DNA of 34,819 bases, taken from Chitinophagaceae bacterium. GTDB lineage: Bacteria; Bacteroidota; Bacteroidia; Chitinophagales; Chitinophagaceae. Every line of letters begins with the position of its first letter. The stretch's first letter is position 1. The notes beneath the pieces were generated by a model. That model ran no database searches. It was given only the letters and a program-made list of their open reading frames with translations, and was not told where the DNA came from. This document shows positions 1 to 7,874 of this stretch, piece after piece. The DNA lies in the NCBI GenBank assembly GCA_020854215.1, contig JADZFY010000405.1, forward strand, positions 1-34,819. Direction: 5' to 3'. A program made the position numbers and the translations under genes.

Positions 1-1986
1 ACAAACAAGTATAAGGCAAACAGGTAACAGCTCAAGTATCAAATAAGCGCTGATAGGCGAAGCCTTGCCCAGCGTTTTCAAGCCTATCAAAGCTGGGTAA
101 ATTAATTTACTCGCAGAATCGCTGGCTTTTGCTGTTATGCTTTGCCATTGTTTAGCGTCTACTTCTGTAAACTTTTTAAAGAATAACAAACTTGGTTTTA
201 CCGTTGCACCACTGGCAATAAATACATCCTGCGGAATTGAGGTTATCAATAATATTTTTGCTTTGCTTTCTACAAAGTCCCGTATTTTTTGAAGGTTAGT
301 ATTGTTTAGCACACCTTCCGGCAATACTATTCCCATTCTTCCACCTGGCTTTAATAAGTTCAGGCAACGTTCAATAAAAAGCACTTCGGTAAGTGTACTC
401 ATCCTGCCTGTTTCGTATAAATCAAGCAAAGGTTTATCAATGTTATCATTAACTTGTTTTAATGCTTCATCGTATGCTTTGCCATACCTTTTTTGATATT
501 TTCTAATTCTATCTTGGTCAGTGTATTTATCCGCTTCCGTAATTTTTAAACTTTTTTCAACCCTGCTGCCAAAAGGTGGATTGGTAAGAATTACATCAAA
601 GCGGTTTTCAAATATTCCGTTTACATTCAACAAGCCGTCGTTGTGATGTACACCTCCGTGTCCATCACCGTGCATAATCATATTCATTTTAGCAGTTCGG
701 CTCATTCGTGGGTTGGCATCTGTTCCAAAAATGCAGTCGTAACTTAATGTTCTTATTCTGCTTTTAGCATTATTTATATCTAATTCAGCATTTAGTTTAT
801 GAAACAAATCATTTACGGTTTCATCAATTTCTGCTTTTTTCTTGCCGGATAATTTTTCATAAGCAGCATTGTAATATGTTGTTTTTATTTTCTCTTTGGC
901 TTGGTGTATTTCGCTCTCTATTTTTGCCCTTACATATTCAAAGGCTTTAATTAGGAAGCCCCCTGAGCCACAACAGGGGTCACAAATTATTTCACCTTCT
1001 TGTGGGTCTAATACATCTACAATAAAATCTACTATTGTTCTTGGTGTAAAAAATTGTCCTAATTCACCCCTGAATGTTTTACCTAAAAATTGTTCAAAGG
1101 CAATACCTTTTACATCATCGCTTGTAGTAGATAGATTATATATTTCCAATTCTTCTACTATTGCTTCAAAGCTGTTTTCACGAATGCGGATTATTTCGTT
1201 TGGTTCAAATAAATCATCATCCTTGAAATCTTCCTTTGTTTGCTCAAATAAGAATTGGTAAAAGTCTTTCCCATCTTTGGGTTTGTACTTTTCATAGCTG
1301 GCTTTATCTGCCTTAAATGCTTCTTTAGAAAATATCTGATTTTGAGAATTTGTCCGTTCATATCTTATCTTAATAAACAAAACCTTACTGATTTCATCAA
1401 AAGCCGCTTCCGGTGATAGTTTGTCATTGTTACGAATAATGTTGTGGCACTTGAAAAGTAGCTTTGAAAACTCATCTCTTGTGAATGCTTTCGTTTGCTT
1501 TAATAATTCACTAATCTTTTTATTGTCATTAATAATTTTAGCATCAGGGATATTTACAACTTCATCTAATCGTTTTGGAATTTCTCCTTTTACAACTTTA
1601 AATATTTTGGTTTCTTTAAGGTTTGTGGTAACGAAAAAATCTGCTCCACACATTGCAGCATAGTTGGCTCCTTGAAAATAATCCTCTGACTGAATAGTAA
1701 TATTATCTGCTTTACATTCAACTACTATTACAGCATCTTTCCTTTTCTTTTTGTCTGCTGCATTCTTGTAAACAATTATATCTGCTCTTGCACCGCCAGT
1801 ACCTCTTTTTGTATTGCTTACCAAAACCTCTTGCTCCATTTGTTCTAATGAAAACCCGTAGTTGTTAACAAGGCGACAAATATATTTTTGACGCACTTCT
1901 TCTTCTGGCTTAAGCACTAACCAAACATCAACGCCTTTTAATGGAGCCTTGATTTTGTTACCCTTGATTTCAATTTGTAGTGCCAT
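1..1986 (-). CDS. N6-adenine DNA methyltransferase with N-terminal HsdR_N-like nuclease domain (restriction-modification), partial
   Basis: An open frame reads from an ATG at 1986 to the window edge (662 codons, no stop), so the C-terminus is missing. Residues about 30-130 look like an HSDR_N_2 PD-(D/E)XK domain: D69 in RADIIVY, then E90 and K92 in VVECKAD. Residues about 310-480 are an N6_Mtase domain with GQFFTPR, the SAM-binding motif DPCCGSGG (about 335) and the catalytic motif NPPFG (about 467). By family knowledge it should methylate adenine in DNA and may also cleave or sense unmodified DNA. The preceding XRE regulator gene overlaps its start by 17 bases, so the two are probably co-transcribed. 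A specificity (HsdS) gene would be expected downstream, outside the window. The region is visibly richer in A+T than the rest of the window, consistent with horizontal transfer. It could be a type I HsdM-like subunit or a type IIG-like enzyme. Confidence 0.88.
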   Translation of the reverse strand, partial: MALQIEIKGNKIKAPLKGVDVWLVLKPEEEVRQKYICRLVNNYGFSLEQMEQEVLVSNTKRGTGGARADIIVYKNAADKKKRKDAVIVVECKADNITIQSEDYFQGANYAAMCGADFFVTTNLKETKIFKVVKGEIPKRLDEVVNIPDAKIINDNKKISELLKQTKAFTRDEFSKLLFKCHNIIRNNDKLSPEAAFDEISKVLFIKIRYERTNSQNQIFSKEAFKADKASYEKYKPKDGKDFYQFLFEQTKEDFKDDDLFEPNEIIRIRENSFEAIVEELEIYNLSTTSDDVKGIAFEQFLGKTFRGELGQFFTPRTIVDFIVDVLDPQEGEIICDPCCGSGGFLIKAFEYVRAKIESEIHQAKEKIKTTYYNAAYEKLSGKKKAEIDETVNDLFHKLNAELDINNAKSRIRTLSYDCIFGTDANPRMSRTAKMNMIMHGDGHGGVHHNDGLLNVNGIFENRFDVILTNPPFGSRVEKSLKITEADKYTDQDRIRKYQKRYGKAYDEALKQVNDNIDKPLLDLYETGRMSTLTEVLFIERCLNLLKPGGRMGIVLPEGVLNNTNLQKIRDFVESKAKILLITSIPQDVFIASGATVKPSLLFFKKFTEVDAKQWQSITAKASDSASKLIYPALIGLKTLGKASPISAYLILELLPVCLILVC

Positions 1987-2281
1987 AATTATTTAGTTTT
2001 TTTATTTTCTTGGAAACGGATTTTAATGCTTCATCCGCATTAGGCTCATCTTTTACTAAGTCTAGCAATTGGTCGGCAAGCCAAAGGGTTTGCAATTCGT
2101 TTAAATCTGCTAATAATATATTGGCAAGAGGACTTAATTGCTCTCTTTTAAGTTGCCTTGTTCCTTTTTCAATTTTACTTAATTGGGCTGTGTCCATATC
2201 AAGTTGAGCAGCAACTTGCCGCAAGAAAAGCTTTCGCTTTTCTCTTAGTTCTTTTATTTTATCGCCAAATTGTTTTGACAT
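1970..2281 (-). CDS. XRE-family helix-turn-helix regulator of the restriction-modification locus
   Basis: This 103-residue protein has a Cro/CI-type (HTH_3) domain at about residues 7-60, visible in the stretch FLRQVAAQLDMDTAQLSKIEKG, split here as FLRQVAAQLDMD and TAQLSKIEKG. The C-terminal 40 residues are helical and charged, with no recognised domain. The ATG at 2281 lies just downstream of tandem and inverted repeats that could be its own operator. Its stop is inside the methylase reading frame (17-base overlap), so the two proteins are likely translationally coupled. By analogy with controller (C) proteins, it probably times expression of the methylase/nuclease; that role is inferred from position only. 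Confidence 0.85.
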   Translation of the reverse strand: MSKQFGDKIKELREKRKLFLRQVAAQLDMDTAQLSKIEKGTRQLKREQLSPLANILLADLNELQTLWLADQLLDLVKDEPNADEALKSVSKKIKKLNNYGTTN

Positions 2282-2293
2282 TGTATAACTAAT

Positions 2294-2321
2294 TTTGACT
2301 TGTCAAATATTGTCAAATATA
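2294..2321 (-). promoter_or_regulatory. Operator-like repeats and -7 box upstream of the XRE regulator
   Basis: Two features are directly visible. There is a perfect 6-base inverted repeat TTTGAC/GTCAAA (2294-2299 and 2302-2307) with a 2-base centre, and a tandem direct repeat of TGTCAAATAT (2301-2310 and 2311-2320). Read on the minus strand the second unit gives TATATTTG (2314-2321), which fits the Bacteroidota -7 consensus TAnnTTTG, about 33 bases before the regulator ATG. Overlap of repeats and promoter fits autorepression by the XRE protein; this is an inference. Confidence 0.5.
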
Positions 2322-2668
2322 AGGAAAGCAATCCGATATAGTTATGCTTGTGATGAACTGTTACGGGTGGTAGATGGGCATGGTGTCGAGTAAGTTTATA
2401 CTGCTGAAGTGTCGGACAAATGGCGATAGATAATTGTCAGCCCGGGTGGGAAGGCTGTGCGTTGGCATTTTTAGCTCTTTGCAAGGTTGGCTTTTGTGTC
2501 GGGGTTTTGTGCGCCTTGCAATGTGCTAAAAATTGCGTGGGGCAGCGTCGGCGAAGTCTTGGTAAGTGTCAAACTGGAACGCTGTGTCCCAATAGGGTGA
2601 CATACAACGCCTCAATAATTGCAATGCGGGCTATGGTTTATTGTTGCCAATTTGTATTGAATAGATTT
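2322..2668. other. Gene-free stretch between the restriction-modification locus and the acyltransferase gene
   Basis: No credible gene is seen here. A plus-strand open frame from 2420 overlaps the acyltransferase 3' end and resembles no family known to me. The main structure is the inverted repeat at 2468-2532, described separately. The sequence is G-rich on the plus strand and differs in composition from the AT-rich genes to its left, so this may be the junction of an acquired island with the core chromosome. That is inference. Confidence 0.5.
2468..2532. repeat. 19-base imperfect inverted repeat with 27-base loop
   Basis: The arms TTTTTAGCTCTTTGCAAGG (2468-2486) and its counterpart at 2514-2532 pair at 17 of 19 positions; the mismatches are at arm positions 9 and 11. 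The loop (2487-2513) is G/T-rich on the plus strand. The left arm is T-rich and the right arm is A-rich at its outer end, so it is not a simple one-direction terminator. It could be a folded recombination site, a miniature element end or a bidirectional terminator; I cannot decide between these. Confidence 0.6.
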
Positions 2669-3757
2669 TTAGTTATTCCCCTGCTTTCTCTTTTTAATCA
2701 GGTAATTCCTCACGGGAGTATCGTAGTATTTCATTACGAGGTAGGCAAGAGCAACCAGTGTAATTACACCCGTTATGATGATCAGGGTTAATTCGCCTGT
2801 TGACGGCTTCTCATTCAAATAGTAATTTCCGTAGATCCATATTACCGAATAATGCGTCATGTACAATGGATAGGAGATATTTCCGGAAAACCGGCAAATT
2901 GTTTTCCATCGTATTGACAAGGTTGATCCGGCGCCGAGTGCCACTAATAACGGAAAGTAGACGAGTACAACGAACAATTCTGTAAGCCAGTTCCATTGAG
3001 ATCCTGGCATGACAAACGCGAGAGTTAATAGTACTGCAAGTCCGGGAAATCCGATCCTGTTTTTAATAATCCAGTTGGAACGGTACACCAAAATTCCAGC
3101 CACGAAGGAATAGGCTACTCTTGCGCCACCGTCGGGAAAATTATCTTTTGACCATCCGCCTAAAAGATTTCCTGCCTTGTAACTCACCACACAAAGTACA
3201 ATTGCGGCAATAATTGCCAATATCGTTAATGAACGACGGCCGAGTTTGCAAAGGATAAACGCGTAAAAAATATTGGCAACATATTCCCAAAAAAGTGACC
3301 AGGAAGGGGCATTGAATCCAAAAAGATTAAAAGCGCGGTCTTCCATCAGGGGCAATGGAATGAGCAAGAGTGAACATATAAACAACATCCCAAGTGTGCT
3401 TATATGGTAATTTGCAGGTGCTGCAAAGGGATCCAAAAGAAAACCTAATAGCCCCAATACCGACCCTAATACCACTAACGGGTGTAACCGAATAAGTCTA
3501 CGTTTGAGAAACTCAAGGGTGCCAATTTTTTCAATACGATTGTCATACGCGTACCCTATTACAAATCCAGACAGACAAAAGAAGAAATCAACGGCTAAAA
3601 ATCCGTGTCCGATAAAATTTTGATTGATGTCGGTGAATATCCATTCCATGAAATGAAAAATGACGACGGCCAGCGCCGCAATTCCCCTTAACCCGTCAAG
3701 AATTTCAAAATGCTTTTTTGTTGCGAAAGTTTCTCTATTCCTGAATCCTGGAATCAT
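2669..3757 (-). CDS. Acyltransferase 3 family membrane protein (OafA/YrhL-like)
   Basis: This 362-residue protein from ATG 3757 has about ten hydrophobic segments and the N-terminal family signature LDGLRGIAALAVVIFH, including the conserved R and H of the Acyl_transf_3 fold. A frame extension to a TTG at 3793 is possible but adds only twelve residues without family similarity. These inner-membrane enzymes move acyl groups, often acetyl, onto extracytoplasmic sugars of polysaccharides or glycolipids. The substrate cannot be told from sequence. It sits alone between a gene-free stretch at its 3' side and the Gfo/Idh/MocA gene about 180 bases upstream on the same strand. No glycan biosynthesis genes adjoin it. 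Confidence 0.88.
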   Translation of the reverse strand: MIPGFRNRETFATKKHFEILDGLRGIAALAVVIFHFMEWIFTDINQNFIGHGFLAVDFFFCLSGFVIGYAYDNRIEKIGTLEFLKRRLIRLHPLVVLGSVLGLLGFLLDPFAAPANYHISTLGMLFICSLLLIPLPLMEDRAFNLFGFNAPSWSLFWEYVANIFYAFILCKLGRRSLTILAIIAAIVLCVVSYKAGNLLGGWSKDNFPDGGARVAYSFVAGILVYRSNWIIKNRIGFPGLAVLLTLAFVMPGSQWNWLTELFVVLVYFPLLVALGAGSTLSIRWKTICRFSGNISYPLYMTHYSVIWIYGNYYLNEKPSTGELTLIIITGVITLVALAYLVMKYYDTPVRNYLIKKRKQGNN

Positions 3758-3936
3758 AGTGGCTGCATAGTGTAAAAAATTCACGCATCGCAAGTATGCA
3801 AAAAATTGGTGGCTACAGAATCATCCAATAAATGCTGTTGTACGCAATTTTCCTCCTATCCGCTATAGCGAAGGGAGCGTCGGTTCCTGTGACCAATAAT
3901 GAATATTGCAGATGGGTAACGAAAGTAACCTAAATT

Positions 3937-4971
3937 TTAAAAGTTAAAGGCTTTGTTTTCTCTTGCAGAAGTGTACATACCCAATATGATTTCAACTGCT
4001 TTTCGTGCTTCTCTGCCTTCCAACTCAAAGGGTTTTCCCGATTCAACGGCCGATAGGAAAGCGGCAATATTTCTTTCATGGAGTTCGAAGGGGATGGCTG
4101 ATGGATCGGACGCGCCTCCGCCTCCTGACGAACCTGCGAACTGCGAACGGATGTGTTCATCCTCTGGCGTTTCCTCCGAAAACTGCCATACCGTAATACT
4201 ATTGTCTTCGAGGGTGGCTGTTCCTTTTGTGCCGGTGATGGTTATACTTCGAAGCTGACCGGGAAAGGATGCAGTGGAACCGTAGATGGATCCCAGTGCA
4301 TTATTGCTGAATCGCAATATGGCTGTTGCGGTATCTTCTGCTTCGATCTGATGGCCGAGTGTTGCTGTATAGGCATGTAACGATTTAACCGGCCCCATAA
4401 GGTATTGCAACATATCAACCATGTGAATTGCCTGGTTCATCATTGCACCTCCGCCATCGAGCTGAAGGGTACCCCTCCATTTATGCTGGTAATACTCATT
4501 ACTTCGCCACCAGGGAACACGTACTGATGCAAAAGTGAGAATCCCGAAACGATCTTTATCTATTGCATCTTTCAGCAAATGAACGGTATCAATAAAACGG
4601 TAGTTAAAAATTCCGCCCAGTCGCGTACCGGCTTTCGCATGTGCATCCATCATCGCGTCAATTCTTTCGAGCGTAATATCAAGAGGCTTCTCACAAAGTA
4701 CATGCTTGCCCCGACGTGCAGCTTCAATTGCGGGCTCCATGTGGAGTCCGCTTGGGGTGGCAATCGTAACTATGTCTATATCCGGACTGCACAACATGGA
4801 CTGGTAATCAGAAAACTCGCGGCAGTTGTATTGTTGAGCCAACGATGCGGCTCTTCCCGAACCTGCTCCGCAAATGCCTGTAAGTCGGGCGTTAGGGAGG
4901 TGTTGAATGGATTTAGCGTGAAAATCGGCAACCATGCCGGCACCGATAATTCCAAAATTCCAGATTTTCAT
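3937..4971 (-). CDS. Gfo/Idh/MocA family oxidoreductase
   Basis: This 344-residue protein has an N-terminal Rossmann fold with GIIGAG at residues 7-12 (NAD(P) binding), the family motif CEKPL near residue 94 with the catalytic lysine, and the C-terminal-domain signature NQAIHMVDMLQYLMG. The frame stays open upstream to 5130, but the extra 53 residues have no family resemblance and overlap the preceding lipoprotein gene, so ATG 4971 (or 4977, two residues longer) is the likely start. Members oxidise or reduce sugars, inositols or glycosides with NAD(P)(H); the substrate is unknown here. It lies 64 bases downstream of the lipoprotein gene and may share the feoB transcript. Confidence 0.92.
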   Translation of the reverse strand: MKIWNFGIIGAGMVADFHAKSIQHLPNARLTGICGAGSGRAASLAQQYNCREFSDYQSMLCSPDIDIVTIATPSGLHMEPAIEAARRGKHVLCEKPLDITLERIDAMMDAHAKAGTRLGGIFNYRFIDTVHLLKDAIDKDRFGILTFASVRVPWWRSNEYYQHKWRGTLQLDGGGAMMNQAIHMVDMLQYLMGPVKSLHAYTATLGHQIEAEDTATAILRFSNNALGSIYGSTASFPGQLRSITITGTKGTATLEDNSITVWQFSEETPEDEHIRSQFAGSSGGGGASDPSAIPFELHERNIAAFLSAVESGKPFELEGREARKAVEIILGMYTSARENKAFNF

Positions 4972-5035
4972 ATGCATGCGAAAAGGTGAAGTATTTAAAT
5001 GAAATGGGTGATGATTTGCAGACAGAAGTGATGGT

Positions 5036-5539
5036 TTATTCTTCTTCCGTTTCTTTGTAGGCCGCGTAGCTGCTTTTGGCAAAAACTCCGGGTGCAGCAT
5101 GGCTTCCTTCAGGAAAATCCAGATTAACATAGTTAATGCCGGGAAGCATCGTGAGGTTTAGCACTACTCCAGTAATATATTCTTCGGCACCGAAGGAGCC
5201 CATATCATTTGCAAATGAAAAAGAGCTGTCAATATGAGCATACACCGTGTCCCCCGAAATCCTGATAAAATCCAGATGGATAGAAGGATAAATGGCATTA
5301 ATGCCATTAACAATACTAATAGGTTCCGTAATCGCAACCGTATCTTTATATACTCTGATTTTTGCCTTTTTTTCCGAATTGATTGTCCAAAAAAGTACCG
5401 TGTCCGGCTGTTCAAAAATTGTTTCCGCCTCTGCTATGCCGGTGGAGTCGGTAATGTTGGCCGGTTTGTCTGGGGCTGAGCAGGCAAAAAAAGCAATGAA
5501 CGCAAAAGGCAGTAATCGGAATATTAGTTTGAATTTCAT
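5036..5539 (-). CDS. Small lipoprotein of unknown function
   Basis: The 167-residue product begins with a lipoprotein signal peptide: basic MKFK, a hydrophobic core, and a lipobox-like FFAC with the acylated Cys at residue 20. The mature part looks like a compact beta-rich domain. Its final third (LNLTMLPGINYVNLDF, then a Gly/Pro-containing segment) faintly recalls GerMN-type domains, but I would not assign it. It starts 42 bases downstream of the feoB stop on the same strand and is likely co-transcribed with feoB. No cofactor or catalytic motif is visible. The function is unknown; a periplasmic or outer-membrane location is inferred from the lipobox. Confidence 0.75.
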   Translation of the reverse strand: MKFKLIFRLLPFAFIAFFACSAPDKPANITDSTGIAEAETIFEQPDTVLFWTINSEKKAKIRVYKDTVAITEPISIVNGINAIYPSIHLDFIRISGDTVYAHIDSSFSFANDMGSFGAEEYITGVVLNLTMLPGINYVNLDFPEGSHAAPGVFAKSSYAAYKETEEE

Positions 5540-5581
5540 GGTTCAAGATACTAAAACGAAAGGAGGCTTATTTATAAATTA

Positions 5582-7705
5582 TTATTTTAACAAAGTAAAA
5601 GCTACCCAACTTAGCACGTAAGCCAGCCCGGTCATGTAAAACAATTGGATAAGCGGCCATTTCCAGGAACGCGTTTCGCGTTTTACGATTGCCAGCGTAC
5701 TCATGCATTGCATAGCAAATACATAAAATACCATTAGAGATACCCCGGCGGCCAGACTATAAATTTTGGCACCGTTTGGCCAGGTAGCAGCAGCCATTTT
5801 CTGGCGAAGGGTAAGATCATTTTCATCCGCATTTCCACCTACGCTGTAAATCGTTGCCATAGTGCCTACAAAAACTTCCCGTGCTGCAAATGAAGTAATC
5901 AGTGCGATACCGATTTTCCAGTCGTATCCCAAAGGTTTTATAACCGGTTCGATGGCTCTGCCCAGGATGCCCACATAAGAATTTTCTAAAAGGGCCGTTC
6001 TTTTTTCTTCCGCAATCAGCTCGGCATTTCCGGGTTGCTGTGCAACCAGTTGTTCGTATTGGGTTTCCACGGCCTGCATCCTACTGGGAGGGCCGTAGGT
6101 ACTCAGCGCCCATAAAATCAGGGAAATAATCAGAATAATTTTACCCGCTTCGAGTACAAAGATTTTTGCCTTTTCCACCATCGTCACCAACACGTTTTTC
6201 CAACGCGGAGCGCGGTACACCGGCAGCTCAAGTATAAAAAAGCTCTTCTCTTTAATTCGGATAAACCATTTCATTACGTAGGCAACCACCAGCGACATTA
6301 CAATCCCAAGCAGGTATAGGCCCGTCATTACCAGTCCGTGTAAACTGATAAAGCCCCAATAAAAGGTGTTGGGGATCACTAATGAAATTAATATGATGTA
6401 CACCGGCAACCTGGCACTACAACTCATTAAAGGCGCTATCATAATGGTAAGCAGCCTTTCTTTTTTGTTCTCAATATTCCTGGTGCTCATGATGGCGGGA
6501 ACTGCGCAGGCGAAACTGCTGATCATGGGCATCACACTTTTCCCGTTCAATCCAACTTTACGCATCAGCTTGTCGGTAAGGAAGCTGATCCTTGCCATAT
6601 ACCCCGTATCTTCCAGAATGGTGATCAGTCCGAATAGGATCATGATTTGCGGAATGAATACTACAATGCCCCCCAGCCCGGCCACCAGCCCGTTAACTAT
6701 TAAATCGCCAAACCAGTTTTGCGGCAAAACGCCGGACAACCAGTTGCTCCATTCGCCAAATATCCATTCAATGGCATCCATGGGATATTGGGCCAGCCAA
6801 AAAATACTCTGAAAAAGAATACCTAAAACACCCAATAAAATGAAGTAACCCCAAACGCGATGCAGTAAAATGCGATCTATGCGGTCGGTGGCAAGTTGTT
6901 TTTCCCTGGGGTCCGCTTCTACTACCGTTTGCTGCATGATGTGGCGGATACGGGTGTAACGACGGGTAATTTCTTCTGCCTGTACTTTGGTGTGATTGAA
7001 ACTGTACTTTTTCTCAATATTTTCAATGGTATCCTGTACGGGGGCGTCCAGCGCAAACGATTCGTGATGGATGAGGTAATGTACGGCTGCGTAATCACTG
7101 AGCCGGGGAAATATCTTTTTAATATCGTCAATTGCCGCACGAGACAGGTCGCTGGAATCAATAAAATTTCGCGAAGGGGGCTTGTACAATTGACGGGCAG
7201 TTTGATCTATTGCTTTCTTTAGTTCATGCAGTCCTTTGTTTTTCCTTGGGTTTACGGGGATCACCGGTACACCTAACTCTCGTTCGAGCCCTTTTACATC
7301 TATCGTTAGCCCTTTCCTGGATGCAATGTCCATCATCGTGAGGGCTATCACCACCGGTACCTTGAGGTCTATTACCTGGGATGCGAAAAGCAAATTGCGT
7401 TTCAAATTGCTGGCATCAACAATGAGCACGTAAAGCTCCGGGCTTTCGGTAGACCCGGGATTCATCATTACGTTATAAGCTACCCATTCATCACTTCGCC
7501 GGGGATACAAACTATATGTGCCCGGTAAATCAATAATATTTGCCGTAAGGGTATCGGAGATTTTGGAGTATCCGGATTTCTTATCTACCGTTACGCCCGG
7601 AAAATTTCCCACCTTTTGTTTCAATCCGGTTAACGCATTAAAAAGGGAGCTTTTACCACTGTTAGGGTTACCCAATAATGCGATATGCAATTGTTCTTGT
7701 TTCAA
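5582..7705 (-). CDS. feoB: Ferrous iron transport protein B (GTPase-permease)
   Basis: This 707-residue protein is close to the usual FeoB length. The N-terminal G domain has G1 GNPNSGKS (12-19), G3 DLPG (59-62) and a G4-like LTMMD (122-126), where Thr replaces the usual Asn. Two Gate domains and about eight to ten membrane segments follow, with the conserved SCSARLPVY stretch and the metal-related SFACAVPAIM region. It imports Fe(II) across the inner membrane. No in-frame ATG precedes the G1 motif: the start appears to be the TTG at 7705, with a TATTTTTG box (7726-7733) upstream. No FeoA domain is present in the protein and no feoA gene adjoins it. The lipoprotein gene follows after 42 bases. 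Confidence 0.95.
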   Translation of the reverse strand: MKQEQLHIALLGNPNSGKSSLFNALTGLKQKVGNFPGVTVDKKSGYSKISDTLTANIIDLPGTYSLYPRRSDEWVAYNVMMNPGSTESPELYVLIVDASNLKRNLLFASQVIDLKVPVVIALTMMDIASRKGLTIDVKGLERELGVPVIPVNPRKNKGLHELKKAIDQTARQLYKPPSRNFIDSSDLSRAAIDDIKKIFPRLSDYAAVHYLIHHESFALDAPVQDTIENIEKKYSFNHTKVQAEEITRRYTRIRHIMQQTVVEADPREKQLATDRIDRILLHRVWGYFILLGVLGILFQSIFWLAQYPMDAIEWIFGEWSNWLSGVLPQNWFGDLIVNGLVAGLGGIVVFIPQIMILFGLITILEDTGYMARISFLTDKLMRKVGLNGKSVMPMISSFACAVPAIMSTRNIENKKERLLTIMIAPLMSCSARLPVYIILISLVIPNTFYWGFISLHGLVMTGLYLLGIVMSLVVAYVMKWFIRIKEKSFFILELPVYRAPRWKNVLVTMVEKAKIFVLEAGKIILIISLILWALSTYGPPSRMQAVETQYEQLVAQQPGNAELIAEEKRTALLENSYVGILGRAIEPVIKPLGYDWKIGIALITSFAAREVFVGTMATIYSVGGNADENDLTLRQKMAAATWPNGAKIYSLAAGVSLMVFYVFAMQCMSTLAIVKRETRSWKWPLIQLFYMTGLAYVLSWVAFTLLK

Positions 7706-7725
7706 GTAGCGGTTTTTGAAGGGTG

Positions 7726-7733
7726 CAAAAATA
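7726..7733 (-). promoter_or_regulatory. Putative -7 promoter box of feoB
   Basis: On the minus strand the sequence reads TATTTTTG, matching the Bacteroidota -7 consensus TAnnTTTG, 21-28 bases before the proposed TTG start. I find no clear -33 element at the usual spacing, so this rests on the -7 box and its position alone. Confidence 0.4.
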
Positions 7734-7837
7734 CGGGCAAAACAAGTTGAAGATGTTACGAAATCGGTAAAGGAGCAACAAAATAGTTAAATATGGCATG
7801 AAAAATGAACGGCTAAGTAACATATGTTCACTACCCC

Positions 7838-7845
7838 TACCTTTG
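7838..7845 (+). promoter_or_regulatory. Putative -7 promoter box of the M28 peptidase gene
   Basis: TACCTTTG is an exact match to TAnnTTTG and lies 30 bases before ATG 7875. It falls inside a longer open frame that begins at 7824, which argues that the true translation start is 7875 and not an upstream codon. No obvious -33 element is seen. Confidence 0.45.
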
Positions 7846-7874
7846 CAGCTATGGCAAAAAAACTTTACCCAACC

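Noticed and set aside
2420-2791. Plus-strand open frame of 123 codons in and beyond the gene-free stretch
   Set aside because: It overlaps the 3' end of the acyltransferase gene on the other strand, crosses the inverted repeat, has a Cys/Gly-rich composition and shows no family resemblance.
3861-3870. Perfect 10-base palindrome CGCTATAGCG upstream of the acyltransferase gene
   Set aside because: Short enough to occur by chance and with no partner box or promoter nearby, so not listed as a regulatory site.
4972-5130. N-terminal extension of the Gfo/Idh/MocA frame
   Set aside because: The added residues are basic and unrelated to the family, and overlap the lipoprotein gene; the Rossmann motif begins right after ATG 4971.
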